Shown here one piece after another: positions 34,279 to 42,874 of a stretch of 64,000 nucleotides of DNA. Under the pieces are notes generated by a model. That model was not told the DNA's origin and made no database searches. It saw only the letters and a program-made list of their open reading frames with translations. Position numbers and translations under genes: made by a program. This DNA is from Clostridiales bacterium (GTDB taxonomy: Bacteria > Bacillota > Clostridia > Christensenellales > Pumilibacteraceae): positions 62,001-126,000 of the forward strand of contig JAAVHP010000002.1 of NCBI GenBank assembly GCA_014799665.1. Reading direction: 5' to 3'. The stretch's first letter is position 1. Every line of letters starts with the position of its first letter.

Positions 34279-35799
34279 ATGATAATATCGATCACGGGAA
34301 TAACGGGAAACATGGGGCAAGCTACGCTCGACGCGCTGCACAACGCGCCGCACGTAGATAAGATCAAGCTTTTGAGCCACAGCCCAAAGCGCACAAAAAA
34401 GCTACTCAAAAAACATAAAAAGCTACTTAACAAGATAGAGATCGTAGAAGGCGGCGTAAACGACGAAGCCGCGGTCATGAAGCTCATAGCCGAAGCCGAT
34501 CTCGTAATCAATATGGCGGCAGTCATTCCCCCGCGCTCGGACAAGAACCCGAAAGCGGCTATCGCGTGCAACGAGCACGGCGTGAACGTCCTCGTCGATT
34601 GCATACAAAAAGCCACGCCGCAGCCCGCGCTCGTCCATATCTCGACGGTAGCGTTATACGGCAACCGCTCGGGCGGGCACCCGTTCGGCAGGGTCGGCGA
34701 TCCACTTATGCCCGCCCCACTCGACGTATACTCGGCAACCAAGCTTCGCGGCGAGTTCACGGTACTCGAAAGCGATATACAAAAATGGGCGGTGCTGCGC
34801 CAAACGGCAATGCTCCACCCGCAAATGCTGACCGATAACATTCACGACGGACTCATGTTCCACACGACGTTCGACGCGCCCCTCGAATGGGCTACGGCGC
34901 ACGACAGCGGCGTGCTCATCGCCAATATCGCGGAGGGCTTCGCATGCGGCACTATCCCCGAAAGCTTCTGGCTCAAATGCTACAACATTTCGGGCGGCAA
35001 GGTCAACCGCAGCTACGGCATAGACACGTTCGACGACGGGTTCGCGGTTATCGGCGGCAACTCGAAAAAGTTTTTCAAGCCGGGCTACAACGCCGCGCGC
35101 AATTTCCACGGCGTTTGGTATCTCGACGGCGACGAGCTCAACGACCTTTTTCACTTCCAGTCGCAAACGACTACCGATTATTGGCGCAAGGTGTTCAACG
35201 CTCATCCGTACTTTAAGCTCGGCAAGCTCGCACCGAACGGGCTCATTAAAAAATTCCTATTCGGTAAGCTTCTTCGCGACGACAACGCGCCATCGTACTG
35301 GGCGAAGCACGGCGACGAGGCGCGCATAATCGCTGCGTTCGGCAGTCGAGAAAAATACGACGCGCTCCAAAAAGCCACTTGGAAAGACTTCCCCGTTCCC
35401 GACCGCAAGAAGATCGCGGAAATGACCGATAACGAAACGCCTCTTTTCTACGGCTTCGACTTTTTCAAGCCGAACGCCGAGCTCACCCAAGCCGATCTCG
35501 AAAGCGTGGCGAAGGCGCACGGCGGCGAGCTTCTATCCGCGTTCAACGGCGATATGTACCAAAAGCTCGAATGGCGCACTCAGGACGGCGAAAGCTTTTC
35601 GGCGCGCCCGTACACGGTTCTTCGCGCGGGGCATTGGTATAATCCGCTGTACAAGGAGTTCGTTTGGGATTTCGATAGGCTCGCCAAAAAGGACGAGATC
35701 TACGCGTCACTGTGGTACGACACGCACGAAAAGGACGAGGATATACGATACTCGCTCGACGAAAACTTCTGCGCGTACGCAACTCGCATAAATGAGTAA
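34279..35799 (+). CDS. Extended SDR (NAD(P)-dependent epimerase/dehydratase) with extra C-terminal domain
   Basis: 506 residues. Rossmann N-terminus IISITGITGNMGQATLDAL, then INMAAVIPPRSDKNP, catalytic Ser/Tyr/Lys region HISTVALYGN and DVYSATKLRGE (YxxxK). The SDR part ends near residue 260. The following 240 residues (FHGVWYLDGDELNDLFHFQ, WKDFPVPDRKKIAEM, LEWRTQDGESFSARPYTVL) form a domain I cannot name; ordinary extended SDRs are 300-350 residues. A ribosome site AAAGGAA lies before the ATG. It is three bases from the flavodoxin/ferredoxin gene, so they are co-translated and may share a redox pathway. Confidence 0.85.
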   Translation: MIISITGITGNMGQATLDALHNAPHVDKIKLLSHSPKRTKKLLKKHKKLLNKIEIVEGGVNDEAAVMKLIAEADLVINMAAVIPPRSDKNPKAAIACNEHGVNVLVDCIQKATPQPALVHISTVALYGNRSGGHPFGRVGDPLMPAPLDVYSATKLRGEFTVLESDIQKWAVLRQTAMLHPQMLTDNIHDGLMFHTTFDAPLEWATAHDSGVLIANIAEGFACGTIPESFWLKCYNISGGKVNRSYGIDTFDDGFAVIGGNSKKFFKPGYNAARNFHGVWYLDGDELNDLFHFQSQTTTDYWRKVFNAHPYFKLGKLAPNGLIKKFLFGKLLRDDNAPSYWAKHGDEARIIAAFGSREKYDALQKATWKDFPVPDRKKIAEMTDNETPLFYGFDFFKPNAELTQADLESVAKAHGGELLSAFNGDMYQKLEWRTQDGESFSARPYTVLRAGHWYNPLYKEFVWDFDRLAKKDEIYASLWYDTHEKDEDIRYSLDENFCAYATRINE

Positions 35800-35802
35800 T
35801 AC

Positions 35803-36705
35803 ATGAACAAAATCCTTATCTATTATTTCTCGGGAACAGGCAATACGAAAAAGATCGCCGACGAGTATAAGTCGGCGTTAGAGGCGCGCGAGTGTGATGT
35901 CACTTTGCGCGCGTTGTCGTATTGCGAAAAGCCCGAAACGACCGACGCGAACGAGTTCGACCGCATCGGCATAGGCTACCCTATCCACGGGTTTAACGCG
36001 CCCAAGATAATACTCGATTTGTGCAAGGCACTCCCTAAGCGCGACCGGAAGAAACCGTTCAAGCCCGTTTTCATTTTCAAGACCTCGGGCGAACCGGTGC
36101 GCATGAGCGACGTTTCCTCGCTCAAAACGATAAAGCTACTTAACCGCCGCGGCTACGCGGTTATCAACGAATACCAGTACGTTATGCCGTACAACATCAT
36201 ATTTCGGCACACGGACGAACAGGCGTACAAAATGTGGCAAACCGCTCAGCCGCTCGTCCGCGCGGACGTCAACGAAATACTGCGCGAAACCCCGCACTTA
36301 CCAAAAAAGATGTTTATGGGCGGGTTTTTGGCTTGGATAATACGCGCCGAGCATTGGGGCGCGAAGATCATAGGGCGCGGGTTCAAAGCGAACAAGAACT
36401 GCGTAAACTGCGGACTGTGCGTTAAGAACTGCCCCGCCGCAAATATAAAAATCAAAAAGAATGGCAAGCTCAAATTCGGCGGACAGTGCATGATATGTAT
36501 GCGGTGCGTGTTCAAGTGCCCGAAGGACGGAATTAACGCGGGACTTCTCAAAGGCTGGAAGGTCAACGGCGACTACTCGTTCGAACGGCCCGCCGAGCCC
36601 TCGCCGCCGTCCAAGCACGATAATTACTGCAAAAAGGCTTACGACAAATATTACGCCGACGCGCAAGCGCGGATAGAAAAATATAACGAAGAAAATCAAG
36701 CATGA
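35803..36705 (+). CDS. EFR1-type flavodoxin/4Fe-4S ferredoxin fusion
   Basis: 300 residues. N-terminal flavodoxin-like domain with the FMN loop IYYFSGTGNTKKIADEY and GYPIHGFNAPK; C-terminal ferredoxin with CVNCGLCVKNCP (about 205-216) and CMICMRCVFKCP for two 4Fe-4S clusters. EFRODOX-1 proteins carry electrons in anaerobes. It overlaps the next gene by ATGA and follows the SDR by three bases, so it likely serves as electron donor for one of them. About 50 charged residues close the protein. Full length. Confidence 0.92.
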   Translation: MNKILIYYFSGTGNTKKIADEYKSALEARECDVTLRALSYCEKPETTDANEFDRIGIGYPIHGFNAPKIILDLCKALPKRDRKKPFKPVFIFKTSGEPVRMSDVSSLKTIKLLNRRGYAVINEYQYVMPYNIIFRHTDEQAYKMWQTAQPLVRADVNEILRETPHLPKKMFMGGFLAWIIRAEHWGAKIIGRGFKANKNCVNCGLCVKNCPAANIKIKKNGKLKFGGQCMICMRCVFKCPKDGINAGLLKGWKVNGDYSFERPAEPSPPSKHDNYCKKAYDKYYADAQARIEKYNEENQA

Positions 36706-38264
36706 AAAAACAACCGTTAAAAAGTCTGAACGCTCAATTGGAAAAGGTCGCCGTCGCGGGGCTCGAAATAGAAAGCGCGACGCGCGGCGACTACGGGTAT
36801 AATATTTTGACGGGCACGCTCGACGGCGGCATTAAAGTCACGATCAAAGCTTCGTACCAAGCCGACGACGACCCTAACGCCGTGGGCAATCTAACGCGCG
36901 AGCTGGAAAGCAACGTAAGTATAGTGCGGCACGTCGCGCACAATCTCATGCCGAAGGGCTGTGCTCTTACCGAATACGACGAGGGACTAAACACGTTATT
37001 GCTCTATCTCGGCTTGACCGTCGACGGCCACCCTACCCGAATGTTCGTTCGAAATTACACCGAGAAGCCGCGACTTATTTTCTTCTCCGTCGAGCGGTTA
37101 ATGACGGAAGTTGAAAAATCGGTCAAGAATCACGCCGCGCAATTGCGGACAATAATCGATACGAAAGGCTTCGAGTTTATTAAATACGAGCTTTTGGACA
37201 TGGACGGCGTCGTCATTACGGGCAAAGCGTTCGGCGTTAAAAACGCGTTCACTGTCAAGGACTTCGAAAACGAGAATATAGCTAAGCGCATGAAGCGCGA
37301 GCTGAAAGCGTTTAAAAAATTATCGCGTAGCGGCAAAGGCGCGCCCCAAAAAACGATCGACCTGCGCGAGTACGCCGAGCTTGCCGACGCCTACGCCAAA
37401 TCGGACAAAGCGGACAGCCTGTACATGAATGCGTACCACAAGTATTTGGACAGCGTGCGCAAGGCGAACTGCGAAAGTTGCGGCAACTACAACGGCGATA
37501 AGGATAGACATTCTTACGGGTTCGGCGGCGCTATCGACATAGACGGACGGTTTTCGACTTGCGGTAAAAACTGCGCTCACCTCGACAGAGTCAGAAAGGA
37601 CATGGTCAATATGTCCAAAAAACACGACGCCCGCGACGAGTTCGACCATGCCGTATTCGTTCCCGCAGTTATCAAATTTTTCGAGCAGGTAGATCCGCGC
37701 TTTATACATTGGCTTACGGGCGAAATAGTTTCGTGGCGCGACATCTTCCCGGACGCGCAAACGGTTATCGCTAACAACGATATTGTACTTCTGCACGTTT
37801 TATTGAGCAGCGGCTTTTCGGGCGAGTATATTTGGGAAAACGACGTCATCACTCTCAGTGGCGACAGCACCACAGAAGACCGTAAAAAGGTGCTCGCGCT
37901 CGGGCAGGACGTCGAGCATAATATAAGCAATACATATCTCCCCATTCGTGACGACAATATAGCCGTAAACGAACAGGGCAAGATCGCATTTAACACTTCT
38001 AAAAAGTCGGAGTATAAAGAGTACGAGATCAATAGGTACAACATCACCGTCGCCGAGGTCAAACGCAATATCTACCGCCTGAGCCACAACTACGCGCTTT
38101 TCACCAAGCCGCAGGATAGATACAAGGTAAACGCCATGCTCGCCGTTTACCACGCGTTTTCGGGCGATATGCAAACGGCGGCACAGTATAAGTCAAAAGC
38201 CGAACTCGATAAACGCAAAATCACTCCCGACCCGAAACTGGAAACCTTACTAAAAGCAATATAA
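36702..38264 (+). CDS. Large protein of unknown function, co-translated with the EFR1 gene
   Basis: 520 residues, soluble, no signal peptide. Residues about 1-190 are beta-rich (YNILTGTLDGGIKVTIKASY), followed by a helical part, then a cysteine cluster CESCGNYNG at about 258-266 with CGKNC about 35 residues later, which could bind zinc or iron-sulfur, then a helical C-terminal half (DIVLLHVLLSSGFSGEYIW; YNITVAEVKRNIYRLSHNYALF). I do not recognise it. Its start overlaps the EFR1 stop (ATGA), so dependence on that redox protein is a reasonable guess. A strong terminator follows. Confidence 0.75.
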   Translation: MKKQPLKSLNAQLEKVAVAGLEIESATRGDYGYNILTGTLDGGIKVTIKASYQADDDPNAVGNLTRELESNVSIVRHVAHNLMPKGCALTEYDEGLNTLLLYLGLTVDGHPTRMFVRNYTEKPRLIFFSVERLMTEVEKSVKNHAAQLRTIIDTKGFEFIKYELLDMDGVVITGKAFGVKNAFTVKDFENENIAKRMKRELKAFKKLSRSGKGAPQKTIDLREYAELADAYAKSDKADSLYMNAYHKYLDSVRKANCESCGNYNGDKDRHSYGFGGAIDIDGRFSTCGKNCAHLDRVRKDMVNMSKKHDARDEFDHAVFVPAVIKFFEQVDPRFIHWLTGEIVSWRDIFPDAQTVIANNDIVLLHVLLSSGFSGEYIWENDVITLSGDSTTEDRKKVLALGQDVEHNISNTYLPIRDDNIAVNEQGKIAFNTSKKSEYKEYEINRYNITVAEVKRNIYRLSHNYALFTKPQDRYKVNAMLAVYHAFSGDMQTAAQYKSKAELDKRKITPDPKLETLLKAI

Positions 38265-38272
38265 CTGATAAT

Positions 38273-38309
38273 AAAGCCCCCGCGTTCGATACAAACGCAG
38301 GGGCTTTTG
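38273..38309. terminator. Terminator after the 520-residue gene
   Basis: Stem AAAGCCCCCGCGTT / AACGCAGGGGCTTT (one mismatch) with T-run on the plus strand; also faces the convergent lipoprotein gene. Confidence 0.85.
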
Positions 38310-38320
38310 ATTTTAATATT

Positions 38321-38818
38321 TTACGCGTCGCAGTCGGGGCAATCTTGGTTGCCCGTGCCGACGCACGACCGGCACGTTACCTTGCCCAGCGTACACGACA
38401 CGCAATACGCTTCGCCGTTAAAGCAATGATAGCACTTTTCCGTGCCGAGTCCGGAACAAAATATACACGAGTTCCAACCCAGTCCATAGCAATACGTGCA
38501 TGTTTTTTCTACATATCCATCCCAATAATCGTACTCATATGTCCAGCCGAGTCCGTCGCAATATGTACACGTTCTTCTACCCGTGCCCGAACAGTAGGTA
38601 CACCGCGCCATACCGGTCGCATTGCAGTACGAGCAAATCACTTTGTTGTCGCCGCCGCAAACGGTACAGTCGACCTTGCCCTCGCCGAGGCAATCTTCGC
38701 AGTTAATTTCGCCGTAATCCCTACACGTTTTGCACTCGTACGTTCTGCACGCGGTAAATACGCCGAGTGTTATAAGCAGTGCGCACACTATTGCAAATAA
38801 AGATAAAAGTCGTTTCAT
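38321..38818 (-). CDS. Exported lipoprotein made of DnaJ-type CxxCxGxG zinc-finger repeats
   Basis: 165 residues from the ATG at 38818 (AAAGGGG upstream). Signal peptide MKRLLSLFAIVCALLITLGV, lipobox FTAC, then about eleven CxxC pairs in a row: CKTC, CEDC, CTVC, CSYC, CTYC, CTYC, CTYC, CIFC, CYHC, CVSC, CRSC, CPDC, many followed by G.G as in the cysteine-rich domain of DnaJ. There is no J-domain. DnaJ zinc fingers bind unfolded protein or act as disulfide isomerases in the cytoplasm; a surface-anchored version is uncommon. Zinc binding is inferred from spacing. Confidence 0.85.
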   Translation of the reverse strand: MKRLLSLFAIVCALLITLGVFTACRTYECKTCRDYGEINCEDCLGEGKVDCTVCGGDNKVICSYCNATGMARCTYCSGTGRRTCTYCDGLGWTYEYDYWDGYVEKTCTYCYGLGWNSCIFCSGLGTEKCYHCFNGEAYCVSCTLGKVTCRSCVGTGNQDCPDCDA

Positions 38819-38851
38819 GATTTTCCCCTTTGTACCAAACAAAACCGAAAT

Positions 38852-39559
38852 TCAGTTCAATTCGATTACATCTATATAATTATTCATGCTGGTGAATTTT
38901 TGATAATATAAATACCGTACACAAACGCTCAAATCGAGCTCCGCGTTTATTTTATTGACAGCGTCCGCCAGGCCCTCCGCCGCGCGTCCGTCAAAACCAT
39001 TTACGTTATAGTACGCAAGCGTAATATGCGGCGTTAACGGATACGGGAGCTTCTTCACCCCGTCGAAAACCGAGTACAATTTCATAAGCCTTTCGTAATT
39101 CGACTCGCCCTCCGGATACAGTCCGAGAACAAGGCTTGTATTCACCATATTGAATATGTACTTGCTTTTAAAGCGTATTCCATTACCCGCAAGCTTTCGT
39201 ATTTCGTCCTTTATCTCGACTACTTTAAGCTCGTTACGGAAAGTTTCTTCCGCCACGGACGAAAGCGTAGGGGCGTTACTCAAATCGTGCAAGGTCGCGT
39301 GAAAGGTATGCGGAACGAGCCGCTCGCAAAAGCACGGCGGCACGGCGGCATACAATTGATCAACATATTCGGCTAACTTTTCCTTAACGACGCCCGGCAA
39401 ATCGAAAACGACCGTATCGCCGTAAAAATTCCTAAAAGTATTATCTTCCGCCACTTTGAGCGCGACGGACGGACTGCATTCGAAGCGTTCGCCGCCGAAT
39501 ACGATCTCTTTCTTCTCGAACGTATTTATCCTGTCTAAAAACTCGCGGTAGGTTTCCAT
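38852..39559 (-). CDS. 2H phosphoesterase superfamily protein
   Basis: 235 residues from the ATG at 39559. Two H-x-T/S motifs, HATLHDLS (about 95) and HITLAYYN (about 195), are the signature of the 2H family (RNA ligase-like, cyclic phosphodiesterases). The first is preceded by VPHTFHATL. Members hydrolyse or ligate 2',5' bonds or open cyclic phosphates of RNA or nucleotides; the substrate here is unknown. It starts nine bases after the stop of the glycosyltransferase gene, so they form an operon. Upstream in-frame starts lie inside that gene and are less likely. Confidence 0.85.
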   Translation of the reverse strand: METYREFLDRINTFEKKEIVFGGERFECSPSVALKVAEDNTFRNFYGDTVVFDLPGVVKEKLAEYVDQLYAAVPPCFCERLVPHTFHATLHDLSNAPTLSSVAEETFRNELKVVEIKDEIRKLAGNGIRFKSKYIFNMVNTSLVLGLYPEGESNYERLMKLYSVFDGVKKLPYPLTPHITLAYYNVNGFDGRAAEGLADAVNKINAELDLSVCVRYLYYQKFTSMNNYIDVIELN

Positions 39560-39567
39560 AATGGATA

Positions 39568-40860
39568 TTACTTCTTTCCGTCCAGCTTGGAATAATCTAT
39601 GCGGTTTGACTGCCGCCAATCCTTTTGCGGCTTCTTCGCGCGGAATCGGCTCTGTACGTACAGCGGCACGAATTCAAGTAGGAAGAACGGCATTACGAGC
39701 AAGGTTAGGAATTTCTCCCAGCCCGAGAGCGCCGTCAATGCGTCGAGGTAGCTGAGCATGAGAATCAGCCCGTAAACGAACAAAACCAAATATAAAAGCA
39801 CCGACGGCAGCCCCACAAGGTATATAAGCGCGTTGTGCCAAAGCTGCTCGCTATCCAGCAATGCGTAGAACACGGCAAGCCCTACTCCCGTAAGCACGGT
39901 CAGTACCGTTATCATAAGGAATAGGAACACGGGGAATTTGTAATGCAAAAAATCGAATTTGAGCGCCGCGCTGCCCTTCTCGTTTTTGATCTTGGCTTTT
40001 ACGTCTTTCATGTAACGCTTGTCGCACTGCGAGTAGCCGGTGACCCACCTGAGTCGGCGTTCGTAGCTGTCCCTGTGCTTGACGACTTCTTCCGTGTAAA
40101 TAATAGCATACGGATAATACAAGGAAGTAAAGTCGCGGAGCAAGCTGTCCATTTTAAGCTCGTAGTCCTCTGTAAGACTGCGGTACGGCCAGCCGTCGAG
40201 CTGTTCGATCACCTCGCGCCTGAGCATGAGACCTTGTCCGCAGTAGTTGAGCGGAATTTTTTTCCGCGCGCGGTACATATTCCCTACCTCGTCGAGAACG
40301 GGATAAACAAGCGCCGCACAATTGCAAGTCAAGCTGCGGCACTTCTTGCCGTGGAGATAGTTCTTTATGTACTTGCGCGTGACAAAAATCTGCCTGTCGT
40401 ATTCGAGCGCGTTGTTAAGCTCGGTTACGTAGTTCGGCGTAAGCACCGCGTCCGCGTCGATGATCACGAACGCATCGTAGCTTTTCATCTGCTCGGGCGA
40501 AAGACTCTTGAAATACCCGTCGAGCGCGTCGCCCTTGCACTTTTGCTCGGGAACGACAAAATAGTTGGCGTTGATTTTTTTGGCCATCTCGATCGTGGGA
40601 TCGTTCTCGTCTTTTACTATAACGTTAATATCGAAATAATCTTTGTCGTAGTCCTGAGTTAAAATCGAATCAAACAAATCGACTATGGCTTTACTTTCGT
40701 TCCGCGCCGGAATGACAAGCGAAATCTTACGCTTAGCAGTCGCGACCTTTCGCGACGGACGTTTAAGCGTTCCGCAAATCTGTGCATATTTAGGTATATA
40801 TAGCAATGCGGCTATCAACACGATAACGCCGTATGCAATCAAAACCGAATATACAACCAA
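39568..40860 (-). CDS. Membrane glycosyltransferase, family 2 (processive type)
   Basis: 430 residues if translation starts at the TTG at 40860, which has GGAGG eight bases upstream and gives an N-terminal span VVYSVLIAYGVIVLIAALLY; a longer frame to 40929 has no ribosome site. The GT-A domain (about 45-290) has VIPARNES, IIDADAVL (DxD), LTEDYELKM (catalytic ED) and RRLRWVTG (Q/RxxRW-like), as in cellulose or hyaluronan synthase-type enzymes. Three or four C-terminal spans follow. It probably makes or starts an envelope polysaccharide. Product unknown. Confidence 0.88.
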   Translation of the reverse strand: MVVYSVLIAYGVIVLIAALLYIPKYAQICGTLKRPSRKVATAKRKISLVIPARNESKAIVDLFDSILTQDYDKDYFDINVIVKDENDPTIEMAKKINANYFVVPEQKCKGDALDGYFKSLSPEQMKSYDAFVIIDADAVLTPNYVTELNNALEYDRQIFVTRKYIKNYLHGKKCRSLTCNCAALVYPVLDEVGNMYRARKKIPLNYCGQGLMLRREVIEQLDGWPYRSLTEDYELKMDSLLRDFTSLYYPYAIIYTEEVVKHRDSYERRLRWVTGYSQCDKRYMKDVKAKIKNEKGSAALKFDFLHYKFPVFLFLMITVLTVLTGVGLAVFYALLDSEQLWHNALIYLVGLPSVLLYLVLFVYGLILMLSYLDALTALSGWEKFLTLLVMPFFLLEFVPLYVQSRFRAKKPQKDWRQSNRIDYSKLDGKK

Positions 40861-41060
40861 AACTTTGTCCTCCGAACAACGTACGAGCGTACTCTTACGA
40901 ATATATCTTACATTAAGAATGTTAAGCAATAATTAGCCGAATATTAGAATTGGATTAGAATTCAAATACTCTACGGCTAATTATAGCAATAAAGAATAGC
41001 AATGTCAAGCAACCCTACGCCGTAAACCGAATTTAGACAAAAACCATAGTAAATTAAAAA

Positions 41061-41087
41061 CAAAAAAGCACGCCGTAGCGTGCCTTT
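41061..41087 (-). terminator. Terminator of the Thr/Pro-rich small gene
   Basis: Stem GCACGC / GCGTGC with a four-base loop and a six-base T-run on the minus strand. Confidence 0.8.
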
Positions 41088-41110
41088 GCGTAATAGATTA
41101 AAAATTAAGC

Positions 41111-41398
41111 TTAGCCCTCGTAGCGATCGAGATTGGCGCGGATCGCTTCGATAAGGCGTTTCTCCGCCGCGATCTTCGTGTCCTTTGCGACCTTGGTGCA
41201 AACGGACGTGCTGTAAAGCTTGGAAAGATCGTCAACGAGATTTTTAAGATGCGTGGTGTCGAGGATATTCACCGAGCCGCAGATCTCTTCCGCGTTTTGC
41301 GTAGTCGTTACCGGTGCGGGCGCGGGCGCGGGCGTAGGGGTGGAAGTAGACGTGGTCGTAGTGGTAGACGTGGTCGTTGTAGGGGTGATCTTTTCCAT
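41111..41398 (-). CDS. Small protein with a Thr/Pro/Ala linker, unknown function
   Basis: 95 residues from the ATG at 41398 (ATAGGAGATA upstream); the frame is open further upstream without support. Residues 1-35 are low complexity (TPTTTTSTTTTTSTSTPTPA then PAPAPV), the rest is a helical segment with two cysteines (EEICGSVNIL, TSVCTKVA) ending AEKRLIEAIRANLDRY. No signal peptide. The repetitive Thr codons (ACN runs) could make the length variable between strains. Flanked by its own terminator and an intergenic region shared with the divergent DUF3592 gene. Confidence 0.7.
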   Translation of the reverse strand: MEKITPTTTTSTTTTTSTSTPTPAPAPAPVTTTQNAEEICGSVNILDTTHLKNLVDDLSKLYSTSVCTKVAKDTKIAAEKRLIEAIRANLDRYEG

Positions 41399-41541
41399 GG
41401 AAATATCTCCTATATTATATTTATTTTTCCGCCAACATGAAAACATTGCGATAATATATAATATGCCGTCACCGCCGTAAAATGTTAAACAATTTGTAAA
41501 ACTCTTTGAAAAAACCTGACGCGGCCCAATCCGCCTATCGC

Positions 41542-41570
41542 TTGACAAAAAATTATTTTAAATTTATAAT
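41542..41570 (+). promoter_or_regulatory. Consensus promoter placed for a leaderless transcript
   Basis: TTGACA (41542-41547), exactly 17 bp, TATAAT (41565-41570), six bases, ATG at 41577. The transcription start expected about seven bases after the -10 coincides with the ATG. There is no Shine-Dalgarno sequence and no later in-frame ATG before residue 34. Confidence 0.82.
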
Positions 41571-41576
41571 TTAATC

Positions 41577-42266
41577 ATGAGTAAACAAGAAAAAGATTGC
41601 CCTTGGATATTCCTTGCGATCTCGCTCGCGCTCTTTCTTGGTTTTATCGGGTTCTTCGTTTGGCATACCGTGAGAATGCGCAGCTACGAGCTCAATTATT
41701 TAAGAATGCAAGGGACTATCGTAGATATCAAGGTAGAGCACTCGTCGGGCGGCAGTGGATGGAGTGCTAAAACTTCGTACTATTATATCATTTCTTACGA
41801 GGTCGACGGCGAGGAGTATACGTTCACGGATAGATCGGGACACGAATATTACAGCGCGTACTCCAACGTAGGAAAAACTACCGAAATCTACATAAATCCG
41901 CAAGACCCGACCGACGTCGAAAAGGTTAGCTCCGCCCCCTTCGTTTCGATCATTTGCGCTTGCTTCTACGCCTTCTTTTCCGTTACGTTTGCGGCGGGCA
42001 TGAATATACTGGTGGGCAATTACGGCACGACTTTCTTAAAGCGGCTCCTGTTTGTGTGGGGCGCGGAAATTCTACTCGGCATAATAGTCTTGCTTTTGTT
42101 TTGGATAGGACTTCCAAACAGCGGATTCGGCGAGGTGTTTACGCGCATAAACGGCGCAATCGGCGTAACCGTTATATCCGGTTTAGTGCTGCTCATCGCA
42201 CTGATCGACGGCATAGTTACGCATCACCTACACTCCAAATACGGTGACAGAAAATACCGTTTTTGA
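41577..42266 (+). CDS. DUF3592 membrane protein
   Basis: 229 residues. One span at about 11-31, then a beta-rich extracytoplasmic or cytoplasmic domain with the DUF3592 pattern (MQGTIVDIKVEH...YYYIISYEVDGEEYTFTD, VGKTTEIYINPQDPTD), then three more spans (about 122-145, 158-178, 192-212). Function of the family is unknown. It has the strongest leaderless arrangement in the window: a perfect promoter ends six bases before the ATG. Monocistronic with a terminator after it. Confidence 0.85.
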   Translation: MSKQEKDCPWIFLAISLALFLGFIGFFVWHTVRMRSYELNYLRMQGTIVDIKVEHSSGGSGWSAKTSYYYIISYEVDGEEYTFTDRSGHEYYSAYSNVGKTTEIYINPQDPTDVEKVSSAPFVSIICACFYAFFSVTFAAGMNILVGNYGTTFLKRLLFVWGAEILLGIIVLLLFWIGLPNSGFGEVFTRINGAIGVTVISGLVLLIALIDGIVTHHLHSKYGDRKYRF

Positions 42267-42270
42267 TTTA

Positions 42271-42313
42271 AAAAATCTCCGACAAGAAGATAAATCCTTA
42301 TCGGAGATTTTTG
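42271..42313. terminator. Bidirectional terminator at 42.3 kb
   Basis: Stem AAAAATCTCCGA / TCGGAGATTTTT around an 18-base loop between convergent genes. Confidence 0.82.
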
Positions 42314-42364
42314 TTTACGGTATAACAGTAGCAATCAAAAACGGATTTTTAATAATCGCAAAAG

Positions 42365-42790
42365 CTATCGTTCCGTCTGTTCGGTCATAATGATCCAACG
42401 AAATCCGAATTTATCTACAAGACTGCAAGTACAAGAACTATATGTTGTACTATGAATGGGATATATTATTTCGCTGCCGTCTTTCAAAGCTTCAAAGGCT
42501 TTTATAACGTCGTTCTTTGTCTCCATTGTAACGGTAAGCGAAAGCGCACGACTCGGTTTAAGATCGATATCCATAACATCAGCCATCATAATTCTTTGAT
42601 CGCCGATATAAAGCTCCGCGTGATAAACATAATCACTTTGCTCTTTCGTCAATTTCTTATTATAGTCTTCCGGTCGAGCGTCGCTATAACGGAGTAAACA
42701 TTCCACCTTGACGTCGAATGCTTGTTCATATAAGCGAATGGCTTGTTCGCATTTTCCGTTGAAGTGGAAGTTAGGCGTAATTTTAATCAT
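42365..42790 (-). CDS. VOC-superfamily (PhnB/glyoxalase-like) protein
   Basis: 141 residues. Single vicinal-oxygen-chelate domain of the PhnB type: ITPNFHFNGKCEQAIRLYEQAF start, YHAELYIGDQRIMMADV in the centre and LVDKFGFRWIIMTE at the end. The metal ligands are not all obvious, so it may be a binding protein rather than an enzyme. AGGAG precedes the ATG. It is the first gene of an accessory-looking stretch of small unrelated genes up to the tRNA-linked element, and is A+T-richer than the core genes. Confidence 0.88.
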   Translation of the reverse strand: MIKITPNFHFNGKCEQAIRLYEQAFDVKVECLLRYSDARPEDYNKKLTKEQSDYVYHAELYIGDQRIMMADVMDIDLKPSRALSLTVTMETKNDVIKAFEALKDGSEIIYPIHSTTYSSCTCSLVDKFGFRWIIMTEQTER

Positions 42791-42874
42791 TATAACTATC
42801 TCCTTTGCGGGTGTTCCCTTTTATAGATTATATCATTGCTTAAAGAATTTGTATTGTAAAAATGCGACAAACGA

